From Prorocentrum cordatum (lineage: Eukaryota > Sar > Dinophyceae > Prorocentrales > Prorocentraceae), in NCBI GenBank assembly GCA_963575745.1, contig CAUYUJ010008589.1, forward strand, positions 1 through 37,500: a DNA stretch of 37,500 nt, written 5' to 3'. Positions 28,510 through 37,500 of the stretch are shown piece by piece. The notes beneath the pieces are model-generated. The model did no database searches, was not told where the DNA came from, and worked only from the letters and a program-made list of their open reading frames with translations. The first letter of the stretch is position 1; each line of letters opens with the position of its first letter. A program made the translations under genes and the position numbers.

Positions 28510-29450
28510 GTGGAGCGGAACCCAGATTCAGCAAATTCCAACACGATTCCTTTAGGAACCTCAGAGAGCCGAATTCGACTTCAGCAGATCCCAGATCCAG
28601 CTGATTGAGATTGGATTGCTGTGGTCGATCCAGAATATCATCGAACTTGTGCACATCCCAGATCCAACTAATTCCAACTAGAATTCGAATGCATTTTTTC
28701 AGAAGCTGGTTAAACTTGGGCAGCTCCCAGATTCAACTGATTCCAAGTCGACTCCTTTTGGGACCTATTCGAATCCCATTTGGATGGAGCAGATCCCAGA
28801 TCCAGATGATTCAACTTGGATTCCGATGTGGATGTTATTCAGATCGAAGTGGAATGGGGGGAATCTCAGACTCAGTTGATTCTTAGGTGATTCAAGTTGG
28901 AACTGTATCGAATTTACTTGGAACTGGGCACATAACAAATCCAGCTGAGTCCAATTGGGCTTCCTATCGGAATCCAAATAGAGACTCATTGGAATTGGCC
29001 AGACCGTAAACCCAGCTGATTCCACACTAGATTCCAATTGGCATCGAGTTCGATTTTAATTGACATTGAGCAGTCCCCAGATCCAGCTGATTCCACGTTG
29101 ATTCTTACGGGGGTCGATTTAGAATATTGTTGGAGTGGAGCAGATCCCCTATACAGCTGTTTCAAAGCTGGTTCGTATTGGAATCGGATTGCAATCTAGT
29201 TCAAGTTGGGCAGATCACAGCCCCAGCACATTCAAATTGGATTCCGATTGGGATATACCTAAACTCGAGTCGGAATCGGGCAGATCCCAGATCCAGCTGG
29301 TTCCAATCGGATTCCGGTTGAGATTTCATTCGCATGGAATTTGGGAAAGTCCAAGATCCAGTTGTGTCCAAGTGGATTTCGATTGACGTCGGATTCAAAT
29401 GCGATTAGAATGGGGCAGATGCCAGATGCAGGTGGTGCATCTTAGATCCC
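28510..29450. repeat. Highly diverged 70-bp tandem satellite, about 13 units
   Basis: CAGATCCCAGATCCAGCTGA and variants recur at about 28583, 28650, 28720, 28790, 28860, 28927, 28997, 29069, 29140, 29210, 29280, 29350 and 29417, with spacing 67-72 bp. Each is followed by TTCCAA.TTGGATTCCGATT-like sequence. Units differ widely from one another, unlike the near-identical 89-bp and 152-bp arrays. It is AT-rich for this window and non-coding. Confidence 0.85.
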
Positions 29451-29587
29451 AGCACGAGAAAACAGCGGAGACATGACGAATAGGAGCGATGGGTGGGCAG
29501 GCACGGCTGAGCATAAGGCGGATGATCAGTGAGAGTACGATTGAAGAGCTCAAGGACAGATGCAGCATGAAAGGGTGTGGGTCTGCG

Positions 29588-29658
29588 CGCGCACACATAT
29601 ACATACACACAGTATGTATGTATGTACGTATGTATGTATATATATATATATATGTATA
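29588..29658. repeat. GTATGTAT/TATATA microsatellite
   Basis: ACACATATACATACACACAG, then GTATGTAT units and a (TA)n run of about 16 bases. Confidence 0.95.
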
Positions 29659-29689
29659 GAATGCGCGCCACTGGATCACCCTGTAATTG

Positions 29690-29890
29690 GAAAGGGAGGG
29701 GGGGGGGGTCGGACCCCATCCCCTTCAAAGGAGGGGGTAGATTTTCGACCCCCCCCCTTGCCCCCTAAAGGGGGCGGGTCCAACCAACCCCCCCCCTCCT
29801 CTCCCCCCTTCCCTTGAGGGAGGGGGGGGTTCCGGATCCCCCCCCCCATAGCGCTGGAAAGGGGGGGGGGTTCGACCCCCCCCCTTTCTC
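29690..29890. repeat. Poly-G/poly-C palindromic block
   Basis: Runs of 7-10 G and C alternate (GGGGGGTCGGACCCC, TTCGACCCCCCCCC, GGGGGGGGGGTTCGACCCCC). Both hairpin and G-quadruplex folding are plausible. The GGGGGGG(A)TCGGACCCC word recurs at about 36180. Confidence 0.8.
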
Positions 29891-29982
29891 CTCTTTGCGC
29901 CGGACAGAGAGCCGGGTAGAGGGCCTCTCCCGCTGCGCCTTTCTGCGCTGGAGAAGGTGGGTAGGGAGTTCGGAGTAGGGAA

Positions 29983-31190
29983 TCATGAGTAGTGTGTAGT
30001 GAGAAGTGGGTAGAGAGTAGTGAGTAATGAATAGTGAGTAGTGAGTAATGAGTAGTGAGTACTGAGTAGGGAGTAGGGGGTAGGGAGTACTGAGTAGTGA
30101 GTAATGGGTAGTGAGCAGTCGGAGGCGAGTAGTGAGTAGTGGGTAGTGGGTAGTGGGTAGCGCGTAGTGAGTAATGAGTAGTGAGAGTTGTGAATCGTGA
30201 GTAATGAGTAGTGAGCAGTGAGTAGTGAGTAGTGAGTAGAGAGTAGCGAGTAGCGAGTAGGGATTAGTGAGTTGTGAGTAGTGAGTAGTGAGTAGTGAGT
30301 AGTCAGTAGTGAATAGTGAGTAGTTAGTATTGGGTAGAGGGTAGTGGGTAGTGAGAAGTGAGTAGCGAGTAGGGAGAAGCGAGTGGATAATAGGGAGAGG
30401 CGAGTAGTTGGTAGTGACTAGTGAGTAGTGGGTGGTGAGTAGTGAGGCTTGAGTAGGGAGTAGTGAGTAGTGAGTAGTGAGTAGTTGGTAGTGAGTTGTG
30501 ATTAGGGAGTATTGAGTAGTGTGTACTGAGACTTGAGAGTTGGGTAGCGAGTAGTGGGTAGTGAGGAGTGAGTAGTGCGTACTGAGTGGTCAGTAGTGAT
30601 TAGTGAGTGGTGAGTAGTGAGTATTGAATAGTTGTTAGAGGGTAGTGAGTGTGGAGTTTTGAGTTGTGCGTAGTGATGAGTGAGTAGTCAGTAGTGGGTG
30701 GTGAGTAGGGTGTATGGAGTAGCCAGTAGCGAGTAAGGAGCAGCGACTAGCGAGTAGTGGTTAGTGAATAGTGAGCAGTGAGTAGTGTGTAGTTTTCAGG
30801 GAGCAGGGAGTAGTGAGTAGTGAGTAGTGTGTGGTGGGTGGTGCGTAGTGGTTAATCAGTAGCCAGTACCGGGTAGGGAGTAGCGAGTAGTGAGTAGCGA
30901 GTAGTGAGTAGCGAGTATTGTGTAGGGAGTAGCGCGTAGAGAGTCGTGGGTAGTGACTACTGAGTATTGATTAGTTAATAGTGAGTACTGAGTAGGGAGT
31001 AGTGAGTCGTGAGTAGTGGAGAGTGTTTAGTGAGAATTGAATAGTGAGTAGTGGGGAGTGAGTCGTGCGTAGTGAGTAGTGAGCAGTGAATATAGAGTAG
31101 TGAGTAGTGAGTAGTGAGTAGGGAGTCGTGGGTAGGAAGCAGTGAATAGTGAGTAGTGGGTAGTGGCCAGTGAGTAGTGATTCTCGAGTA
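29983..31190. repeat. Degenerate GTAGTGA heptamer satellite, about 1.2 kb
   Basis: GTAGTGA/GTAGCGA/GTAGGGA units continue with a dominant period of 7 bp and frequent point variants. The His/Tyr/Ser/Leu-rich minus-strand frame is an artefact. The unit differs from the TTTAGGG telomeric repeat. Confidence 0.95.
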
Positions 31191-31375
31191 CTGTTTGGGG
31201 CTAGGTTTCGGGGTTGGGCTTAGGGTCAGGGGGTAGGTTGAGGACAAGACTCCCGCCCCCGCCGGCAAGCCGTCTCGCTCACTCCCACCCGCCCTCCCAA
31301 CACATACGTAGCACCCGAACCTGGCCCGAGCCGCAGCATATTCAGCAGTCGTCTTGGGATGGGCAGCTACTGGGG

Positions 31376-31437
31376 GCGAATGCGCCGCCGCCGCCGCAGC
31401 CGCTGCCGCCGCAGCCGCTGCCGCCACCGCTGCCAAC

Positions 31438-31470
<33 letters not shown>

Positions 31471-31572
31471 ACCGCCGCCGCCCCCGCCGCCGCCGCCACC
31501 GCCGCCACCGCCGCCGCCACCGCCGCAACCGCTGCCCCCGCCGCAGCCGCCGCAACCGCCGCCGCCGCCAAG
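31376..31572. repeat. CCG/CTG trinucleotide array
   Basis: GCCGCCGCC with GCAGCCGCTGCCGCC interruptions. Poly-Ala, poly-Pro, poly-Gly and poly-Arg frames in every reading are artefacts. Confidence 0.95.
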
Positions 31573-31720
31573 CGTATTCTGTATAGTTTTTGACCTAACA
31601 GCTTTTGCTGATAGGTTTCTAGTGGTCTCAAAAAAGAGCAGCAGATGACTCCACAGGGGGGTCGGGGCGGGACCCGGAACGGGGACTTCCTCGCAAAATC
31701 GCTCTTGGCGCTGCTCGAAC

Positions 31721-31957
31721 TCCATCCCCGGCGTACATTTTGGATGCCCGGAGCCAACTGTAGGCCACTTCGTGGTTTTCGAGTTCCCAGAACTCCATTC
31801 CCGGCGTACATTTTGGATGCCCGGAGCCAACTGTAGCCCACTTCGTGCTCTTGGACTTCCCAGAACACCATTCCCGGGCCACATTTTGAATGCCCGGAGC
31901 CAACTGTAGGCCACTTCGTGGTTCCCAGAACTCCATTCCTGGGCCACATTTTGAATG
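31721..31957. repeat. 77-bp repeats (CCCGGAGCCAACTGTAGGCC), block 1
   Basis: Three units of GAACTCCATTCCCGG, CACATTTTG(A/G)ATGCCCGG, AGCCAACTGTAGGCCACTTC, GTG.TCTTCGAGTTCCCA. Further blocks lie at 33676-33978 and 34535-34850. Confidence 0.9.
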
Positions 31958-33266
31958 CTGAGGCAGGCTGATGCTGAGGCTGAGGCAGGCTGAGGCTGAG
32001 GCAGGCTGAGGCTGAGGCCGAGGCTGAAGGCAGACTGAGGCTGAGGCTGAAGCAGGCTGAGGCTGAGGCTGAGGCTGAGGCTGAGGCAGGCTGATGCTGA
32101 GGCAGGCTGAGGCTGAGGCTGAGGCTGATGCAGGCTGAGGCTGAGGCAGGCTGAGGCTGAGGCCGAGGCTGAAGGCAGACTGAGGCTGAGGCTGAAGCAG
32201 GCTGAGGCTGAGGCTGAGGCAGGCTGAGGCTGAGGCTGAGGCAGGCTGATGCTGAGGCAGGCTGAGGCTGAGGCTGAGGCTGATGCAGGCTGAGGCTGAG
32301 GCAGGCTGAGGCTGAGGCCGAGGCTGAAGGCAGACTGAGGCTGAGGCTGAAGCAGGCTGAGGCTGAGGCTGAGGCAGGCTGAGGCTGAGGCTGAGGCAGG
32401 CTGATGCTGAGGCAGGCTGAGGCTGAGGCTGAGGCTGATGCAGGCTGAGGCTGAAGGCAGGCTGAGGCTGAGGCCGAGGCTGAAGGCAGACTGAGGCTGA
32501 GGCTGAAGCAGGCTGAGGCTGAGGCTGAGGCAGGCTGAGGCTGAGGCTGAGGCTGAGGCAGGCTGAGGCTGCTGAGGCAGGCTGAGGCTGAGGCTGAGGC
32601 TGATGCAGGCTGAGGCTGAGGCAGGCTGAGGCTGAGGCCGAGGCTGAAGGCAGACTGAGGCTGAGGCTGAAGCAGGCTGAGGCTGAGGCAGAGGCAGGCT
32701 GAGGCTGAGGCTGAGGCAGGCTGATGCTGAGGCAGGCTGAGGCTGAGGCTGAGGCTGATGCAGGCTGAGGCTGAGGCAGGCTGAGGCTGAGGCCGAGGCT
32801 GAAGGCAGACTGAGGCTGAGGCTGAAGCAGGCTGAGGCTGAGGCTGAGGCAGGCTGAGGCTGAGGCTGAGGCAGGCTGATGCTGAGGCAGGCTGAGGCTG
32901 AGGCTGATGCAGGCTGAGGCTGAGGCAGGCTGAGGCTGAGGCCGAGGCTGAAGGCAGACTGAGGCTGAGGCTGAAGCAGGCTGAGGCTGAGGCTGAGGCA
33001 GGCTGAGGCTGAGGCCTGAGGCTGAGGCAGGAGGCTGAAGGCTGATGAGGCTGAGGCAGGGCAGGCTGAGGCTGAGGCTGAGGCAGGCTGATGCTGAGGC
33101 AGGCTGAGGCTGAGGCTGAGGCTGAGGCAGGCTGAGGCTGAGGCAGGCTGAGGCTGAGGCCGAGGCTGAAGGCAGACTGAGGCTGAGGCTGAAGCAGGCT
33201 GCGGCTGAGGCTGAGGCAGGCTGAGGCTGAGGCAGGCTGAGGCTGAGGCCGAGGCAGGCTGAGGCT
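31958..33266. repeat. GCTGAGGCTGAGGCAG array with about 150-bp higher-order period
   Basis: The hexamer GCTGAG is interrupted in a fixed order (GCCGAGGCTGAAGGCAGACT, CTGAAGCAGG, GCTGATGCTG, GCTGATGCAGG). The GCCGAGGCTGAAGG marker recurs at 32017, 32161, 32317, 32472, 32637, 32791, 32941 and 33159. The Ser/Ala/Pro/Gln/Leu-rich minus-strand frame of more than 500 residues is an artefact of the 6-bp period. Confidence 0.95.
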
Positions 33267-33495
33267 GTGACTGCGACTGCCGTTGCCACTGCGACTGCCA
33301 TCGCGAATGCGCGACTGCGAGAACAGCAGAATTCTACAACAGGATTCTCATCTGAATCGTAAGGGGAATGCTTCCAGATATGCTCCTACACATCGCTGTT
33401 AGGTTGCTTTGCCGGGATAATTGACAGGGGTGGTGGGGGGAGGCCGCATCGGGTTCGCTGCGCACGCCCCGAATTTGGAGGCAGAGTGTGTTTTT

Positions 33496-34396
33496 AACCT
33501 AACAGCGAAGACTGATAGGTTTCTAGTTACCTAACAGCGAAGACTGATAGGTTTCTAGTGGTGTCAAAAGAGTGCATCATGACTCCTCAGGGGGGTCGGG
33601 GCGGGACCCGGGGCGGCTGCCGCCGAAGCCCAAATCGCTTGGGACATCCTCGCAAAATCGCTCTTGGCGCTCCCAGAACGCCACTCCCGGGCTACATTTT
33701 GAATGCCCGGACCCAACTGTAGGCCACTTCGTGCTCTTCGAGTTCCCAGAACGCCACTCCCGGGCTACATTCTGAATGCACTCGTGCTCTTCGAGTTCCC
33801 AGAACTCCATTCCCGGGCCACATTTTGGATGCCCGGAGCCAACTGTAGGCCACTTCGTGGTCTTCGAGTTCCCAGAACTCCATTCCTGGGCATGATTTTG
33901 AATGCCCGGAGCCAACTGTAGGCCACTTCGTGTTCTTCGAGTTCCCAGAACTCCATTCCCGGGCCACATTTTGAATGCTGAGGCAGGCTGATGCTGAGGC
34001 TGAGGCAGGCTGAGGCTGAGGCAGGCTGAGGCTGAGGCCGAGGCTGAAGGCAGACTGAGGCTGAGGCTGAGGCTGATGCTGAGGCTGAGGCTGAGGCTGA
34101 GGCTGAGGCTGAGGCTGAGGCTGAGGCTGAGGCAGGCTGAGGCTGAGGCCGAGGCTGAAGGCAGGCTGAGGCTGAGGCTGAAGCAGGCTGAGGCTGAGGC
34201 TGAGGCAGGCTGAGGCTGAGGCTGAGGCAGCTGAGGCAGGCTGAGCTGAGGCTGTGACTGTGACTGCCGTTGCCACTGCGACTGTCATCGCGAATGCGAC
34301 TACGACTGCGAGAACAGCAGAATTCTACAACTGGATTCTCATCTGAATCTTAAGGGGAATGCTTCCAGATATGCTCCTACACATCGCTGTTAGGTT
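33496..34396. repeat. Composite higher-order repeat unit 2
   Basis: It starts with a doubled AACCTAACAGCGAAGACTGA / TAGGTTTCTAGT (33496 and 33528). It then repeats the GGGGTCGGGGCGGGACCCGG block, four 77-bp repeats, a short GCTGAGG array (33977-34250) and the GTGACTG...CATCGCTGTTAGGTT tail. Confidence 0.85.
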
Positions 34397-35955
34397 GCTT
34401 TGCCGGAATAATGGTGTCAAAAGAGAGCAGCAGATGACTCCACAAGGGGGTCGGGGCGGGACCCGGGGCGGCTGCCGCCGAAGCCCAAATCGCTTGGGAC
34501 ATCCTCGCAAAATCGCTCTTGGCGCTGCTAGAACTCCATTCCCGGGCGTACATTTTGGATGCCCGGAGCCAACTGTAGGCCACTTCGTGGTCTTCGAGTT
34601 CCCAGAACTCCATTCCTGGGCCACATTTTGGATGCCCGGAGCCAACTGTAGGCCACTTCGTGCTCTTCGAGTTCCCAGAACTCCATTCCCGGGCCACATT
34701 TTGGATGCCCGGAGCCAACTGTAGGCCACTTCGTGGTCTTCGAGTTCCCAGAACTCCATTCCTGGGCATGATTTTGAATGCCCGGAGCCAACTGTAGGCC
34801 ACTTCGTGTTCTTCTAGTTCCCAGAATCCATTCCCGGGCCACATTTTGAATGCTGAGGCAGGCTGAGGCTGAGGCTGATGCAGGCTGAGGCTGAGGCAGG
34901 CTGAGGCTGAGGCCGAGGCTGAAGGCAGACTGAGGCTGAGGCTGAAGCAGGCTGAGGCTGAGGCTGAGGCAGGCTGAGGCTGAGGCTGAGGCTGATGCTG
35001 AGGCAGGCTGAGGCTGAGGCTGAGGCTGATGCAGGCTGAGGCTGAGGCAGGCTGAGGCTGAGGCCAAGGCTGAAGGCAGACTGAGGCTTTGGCTGAAGCA
35101 GGCTGAGGCTGAGGCTGAGGCGAGGCTGAGGCAGGCTGAGGCTGAGGCTGAGGCAGGCTGATGCTGAGGCAGGCTGAGGCTGAGGCTGAGGCTGAGGCTG
35201 AGGCTGATGCAGGCTGAGGCTGAGGCAGGCTGAGGCGGAGGCCGAGGCTGAAGGCAGACTGAGGCTGAGGCTGAAGCAGGCTGAGGCTGAGGCTGAGGCA
35301 GGCTGAGGCTGAGGCTGAGGCAGGCTGATGCTGAGGCAGGCTGAGGCTGAGGCTGAGGCTGATGCAGGCTGAGGCTGAGGCAGGCTGAGGCTGAGGCCGA
35401 GGCTGAAGGCAGACTTGAGGCTGAGGCTGAGAGGCAGGCTGAGGCTGAGGCTGAGGCAGGCTGATGCTGAGGCTGGCTGATGCTGAGGCAGGCTGAGGCT
35501 GAGGCTGAGGCTGATGCAGGCTGAGGCTGAGGCAGGCTGAGGCTGAGGCCGAGGCTGAAGGCAGACTGAGGCTGAGGCTGAAGCAGGCTGAGGCTGAGGC
35601 TGAGGCAGGCTGAGGCTGAGGCTGAGGCAGGCTGATGCTGAGGCTGAGGCTGAGGCTGAGGCTGATGCAGGCTGAGGCTGAGGCAGGCTGAGGCTGAGGC
35701 CGAGGCTGAAGGCAGAATGATGCTGAGGCTGAAGCAGGCTGAGGCTGAGGCTGAGGCAGGCTGAGGCTGAGGCAGGCTGAGGCTGATGCTGAGGCAGGCT
35801 GAGGCTGAGGCTGTGACTGCGACTGCCGTTGCCACTGCGACTGTCATCGCGAATGCGACTACGACTGCGAGAACAGCAGAGTTCTACAACTGGATTCTCA
35901 TCCGAATCTTAAGGGGAATGCTTTCAGATATGCTCCTACACATCGCTGTTAGGTT
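34397..35955. repeat. Composite higher-order repeat unit 3
   Basis: It lacks the AACCTAACAGCGA start but begins at GGTGTCAAAAGAGAGCAGCA. It then has the GGGTCGGGGCGGGACCC block, four 77-bp repeats (34535-34850), a GCTGAGG array (34851-35813) and the same tail, ending CATCGCTGTTAGGTT at 35955. Confidence 0.85.
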
Positions 35956-36084
35956 GCTTTGCCAGGATAATGCATTTTTTACCAGGGATGGTGCGGGGGT
36001 GCCCTCATTGTCCCTGGTTGGCTCCCAGTCGCCTGGGGGAGAGGGTGTATATTGATAGGGAACAGTGATTCAGGGTTAGGGGTG

Positions 36085-36225
36085 GTAGGGGGGGGGGCGG
36101 GTTCTGGAGTCAGGGAGCGGCGTGGCGAAAGGGGTGGGGGGTGGGGGGGGCCGAAGTTCGAGTTCAAGGGGGTGTGGGGGGGGGGGATCGGACCCCTCCT
36201 TTTGAAAAAGGGGGCTTACGGGTGA
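36085..36225. repeat. Poly-G rich block
   Basis: G7-G10 runs and GGGGATCGGACCCCTCC, similar to 29690-29890. GGGGTGGGGGGTGGGGGGGG has quadruplex potential. Confidence 0.75.
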
Positions 36226-36950
36226 GGGCTAGATTTGAGCCTATGCGGCGTGCGCTGCTTTCTCACGCGAGGCCTTTTTTTTCGCGCGGCTTCTCATGCT
36301 GTGAGATGATCGCGTGCACAGCTGCAGCACGCGCATTTGAGTATATCAGATCTATCAGTCGTGATCGTGTTTGTATTCATGTAGCCATTACTATGATGCT
36401 TATTTCATTGTCATGCGTCTACCAGTTCTCTTACACATCTTCATAATTCGAGTCAAACAAATCGTCGGCGATTCTTTTTGTCGCGTTCATAGACTTCACG
36501 CCGAGGCAAGCGGCCCTGAAACGGCAGCAGCAAACATGCAGCAGGCAGGCAGAAACGACAGCGGCAAAGAATGCAGCGCGGGAGGCGTCATGTTTTGTTT
36601 TTCAGCTAAACAAAACAGTGTCCATCCGCATTCCACAAGGGAGAGCCTGGACCCCACATCAAAAGGTCCTCGCGGCCTGCCCTACATGGACCATCCAAGG
36701 CCGCCCCTTAGAGGCGGTAGATAACGCGCAGAGCGCGCGCGCCGCGGAGATCAGGTGCCGGTCGCCACAATGGTGCCGTCATTGAAGAGACACGGATCAA
36801 CAATAATGCCCAAATGTGTGATCATGTGTGCCTCGACCAATTCAGGTGAGGGCATATCCGATCCCCGAGTCGCAAGGATGTTTCAAGCGAAACGTGCTGG
36901 GTCCCATCAGGTGGGGGCGTCTGTGAACCCAGCAGGACATCTATACACCC
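36226..36950. other. Mixed-composition stretch without recognised gene
   Basis: Balanced base composition, no recognised domain. A 9-bp hairpin, GTTTTGTTT / AAACAAAAC with a 7-base loop, lies at about 36593-36617. 36640-36730 (CCTACATGGACC...CGGTAGATAACGCGCAG) looks like unique sequence. Confidence 0.4.
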
Positions 36951-36959
36951 AGCAGCGTA

Positions 36960-37165
36960 ACATTCTCATCATCATCATCGTCGTCATCATCATCATCGCC
37001 AACATCACGTTCGCTCTTCATCCTCGTCATCTTCCTCACTGTCAACATCATCATCATCGTCGTCGTCATCATCATAATCATCCCTCCTCGTCCTGGTCAT
37101 CGTCACGACCCTCATCATCATTACCATCATCATCATCGTCGCCATCAGCACCATCATCATCAGCC
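36960..37165. repeat. CATCAT/CGTCGT trinucleotide microsatellite
   Basis: Interrupted CAT/CGT array; the reverse reading is poly-Asp and is an artefact. Confidence 0.9.
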
Positions 37166-37259
37166 CTCGTCCTCCTCTTCATCCCCTTCCTCCTCTTCGC
37201 TTCCCATGTCAGGGCAGGGATGGTGGAGGAGGGAGAAGTAGTGGGGAGGAGGGGGTCCG

Positions 37260-37500
37260 TATAATGAAAATCAATAAGGAACCTCCACAACGAAAAACAA
37301 TAAGAACACTTGGCAAACAACACAATAACAAAATCACACACTCAAAAACAATAAGACATCCATACACTCAAAAACAATAAGAAAACGTCTTGGGTCCACG
37401 AACCCTGTGAGGGTTCCAACAAAAAAACCCAAACGACCAAACAAAAACAAATAGAACCTGTGAGGGTTCCCCCCAAAAAAACAAATCAATGGTTTTCGGA
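37260..37500. repeat. A-rich tail with ACTCAAAAACAATAAGA repeats and two GAACCCTGTGAGGGTTCC hairpins
   Basis: CAAAAACAATAAGA recurs near 37290, 37343 and 37369. Short perfect or near-perfect hairpins GAACCCTGTGAGGGTTCC (about 37399-37416) and GAACCTGTGAGGGTTCC (about 37455-37471) follow, each preceding a poly-A/C stretch. Base composition shifts sharply from the rest of the window. The repeat may continue past the window end. Confidence 0.75.

Larger units (their letters stand above)
31593..33405. repeat. Composite higher-order repeat unit 1
   Basis: The order is: ACCTAACAGC...GATAGGTTTCTAGTGGT; AGCAGCAGATGACTCCACAG with GGGGTCGGGGCGGGACCCGG; three copies of a 77-bp repeat; a long GCTGAGG array; a GTGACTGCGACTGCCGTTGC block; and a tail ending CATCGCTGTTAGGTT. 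The start word is the inverse of the end word. The same order recurs twice downstream. Confidence 0.85.

Noticed and set aside
29983-31190. Telomere
   Set aside because: The heptamer is degenerate, internal, and not TTTAGGG.
31628-35847. Very long minus-strand frames rich in Ser, Ala, Gln, Pro and Leu
   Set aside because: They are the translation of a hexamer array and continue through non-coding modules. No start context, domain or splice pattern supports a protein.

Overview
The window reads as a stretch of dinoflagellate nuclear genome, most likely from a core photosynthetic species. That assignment is an inference. It rests on the very high GC content, the scarcity of intact genes, decayed LINE-like retroelements of two lineages, introns with GC-AG (and possibly GA-AG) borders flanked by an AG|G direct repeat, and several families of short inverted-repeat elements. 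No prokaryotic operon, tRNA or rRNA gene was seen. Most long open frames come from tandem repeats or GC bias and are not genes.

Layout. 292-1620 (-): decayed retroelement ORF1 with a RanBP2-like zinc finger and coiled coil. 1864-2626: two copies of a mariner-like inverted-repeat element flanking a palindrome cluster. 3250-3560: palindromic and dispersed repeats. 4511-5519: 89-bp tandem array, then an ATG/GAT microsatellite. 5896-10850: a patchwork of inverted repeats and dispersed repeat families. 11280-13005: palindromic octamers, a 6/12-bp minisatellite and a 152-bp satellite. 13411-13615: a 205-bp element with 19-bp inverted ends. 14303-14445: two hairpins. 14857-19740 (+): a degraded LINE with endonuclease, RT, C2H2-type fingers and a distal ORF. 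20400-20830: degenerate CCCCTCAGGG repeats. 21574-23527 (+): a possible split protein gene. 22513-22835: a U6 snRNA sequence interrupted by a 204-bp inverted-repeat element. 24050-28090 (-): a second LINE with RT and RNase H. 28150-31190: simple repeats, a diverged 70-bp satellite and a heptamer satellite. 31593-35955: three composite higher-order repeat units. The end of the window is low-complexity DNA.

The most interesting signal is the U6 snRNA. A 204-bp element with imperfect 19-bp terminal inverted repeats lies inside the conserved U6 core and is flanked by the duplication AAGGAT. Removing a GA-AG intron whose borders lie in that duplication would restore the U6 sequence exactly. Related copies at 9302-9507 and 13411-13615 carry GTAAGA or GTGAGA donor-like words in their termini. 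A separate 177-bp GC-AG intron at 21742-21918 also has short inverted ends and a CAGGC direct repeat. Together these suggest introner-type, transposon-derived introns, one of which may sit in a spliceosomal RNA gene. Whether this U6 copy is expressed or is a pseudogene cannot be decided from sequence alone.
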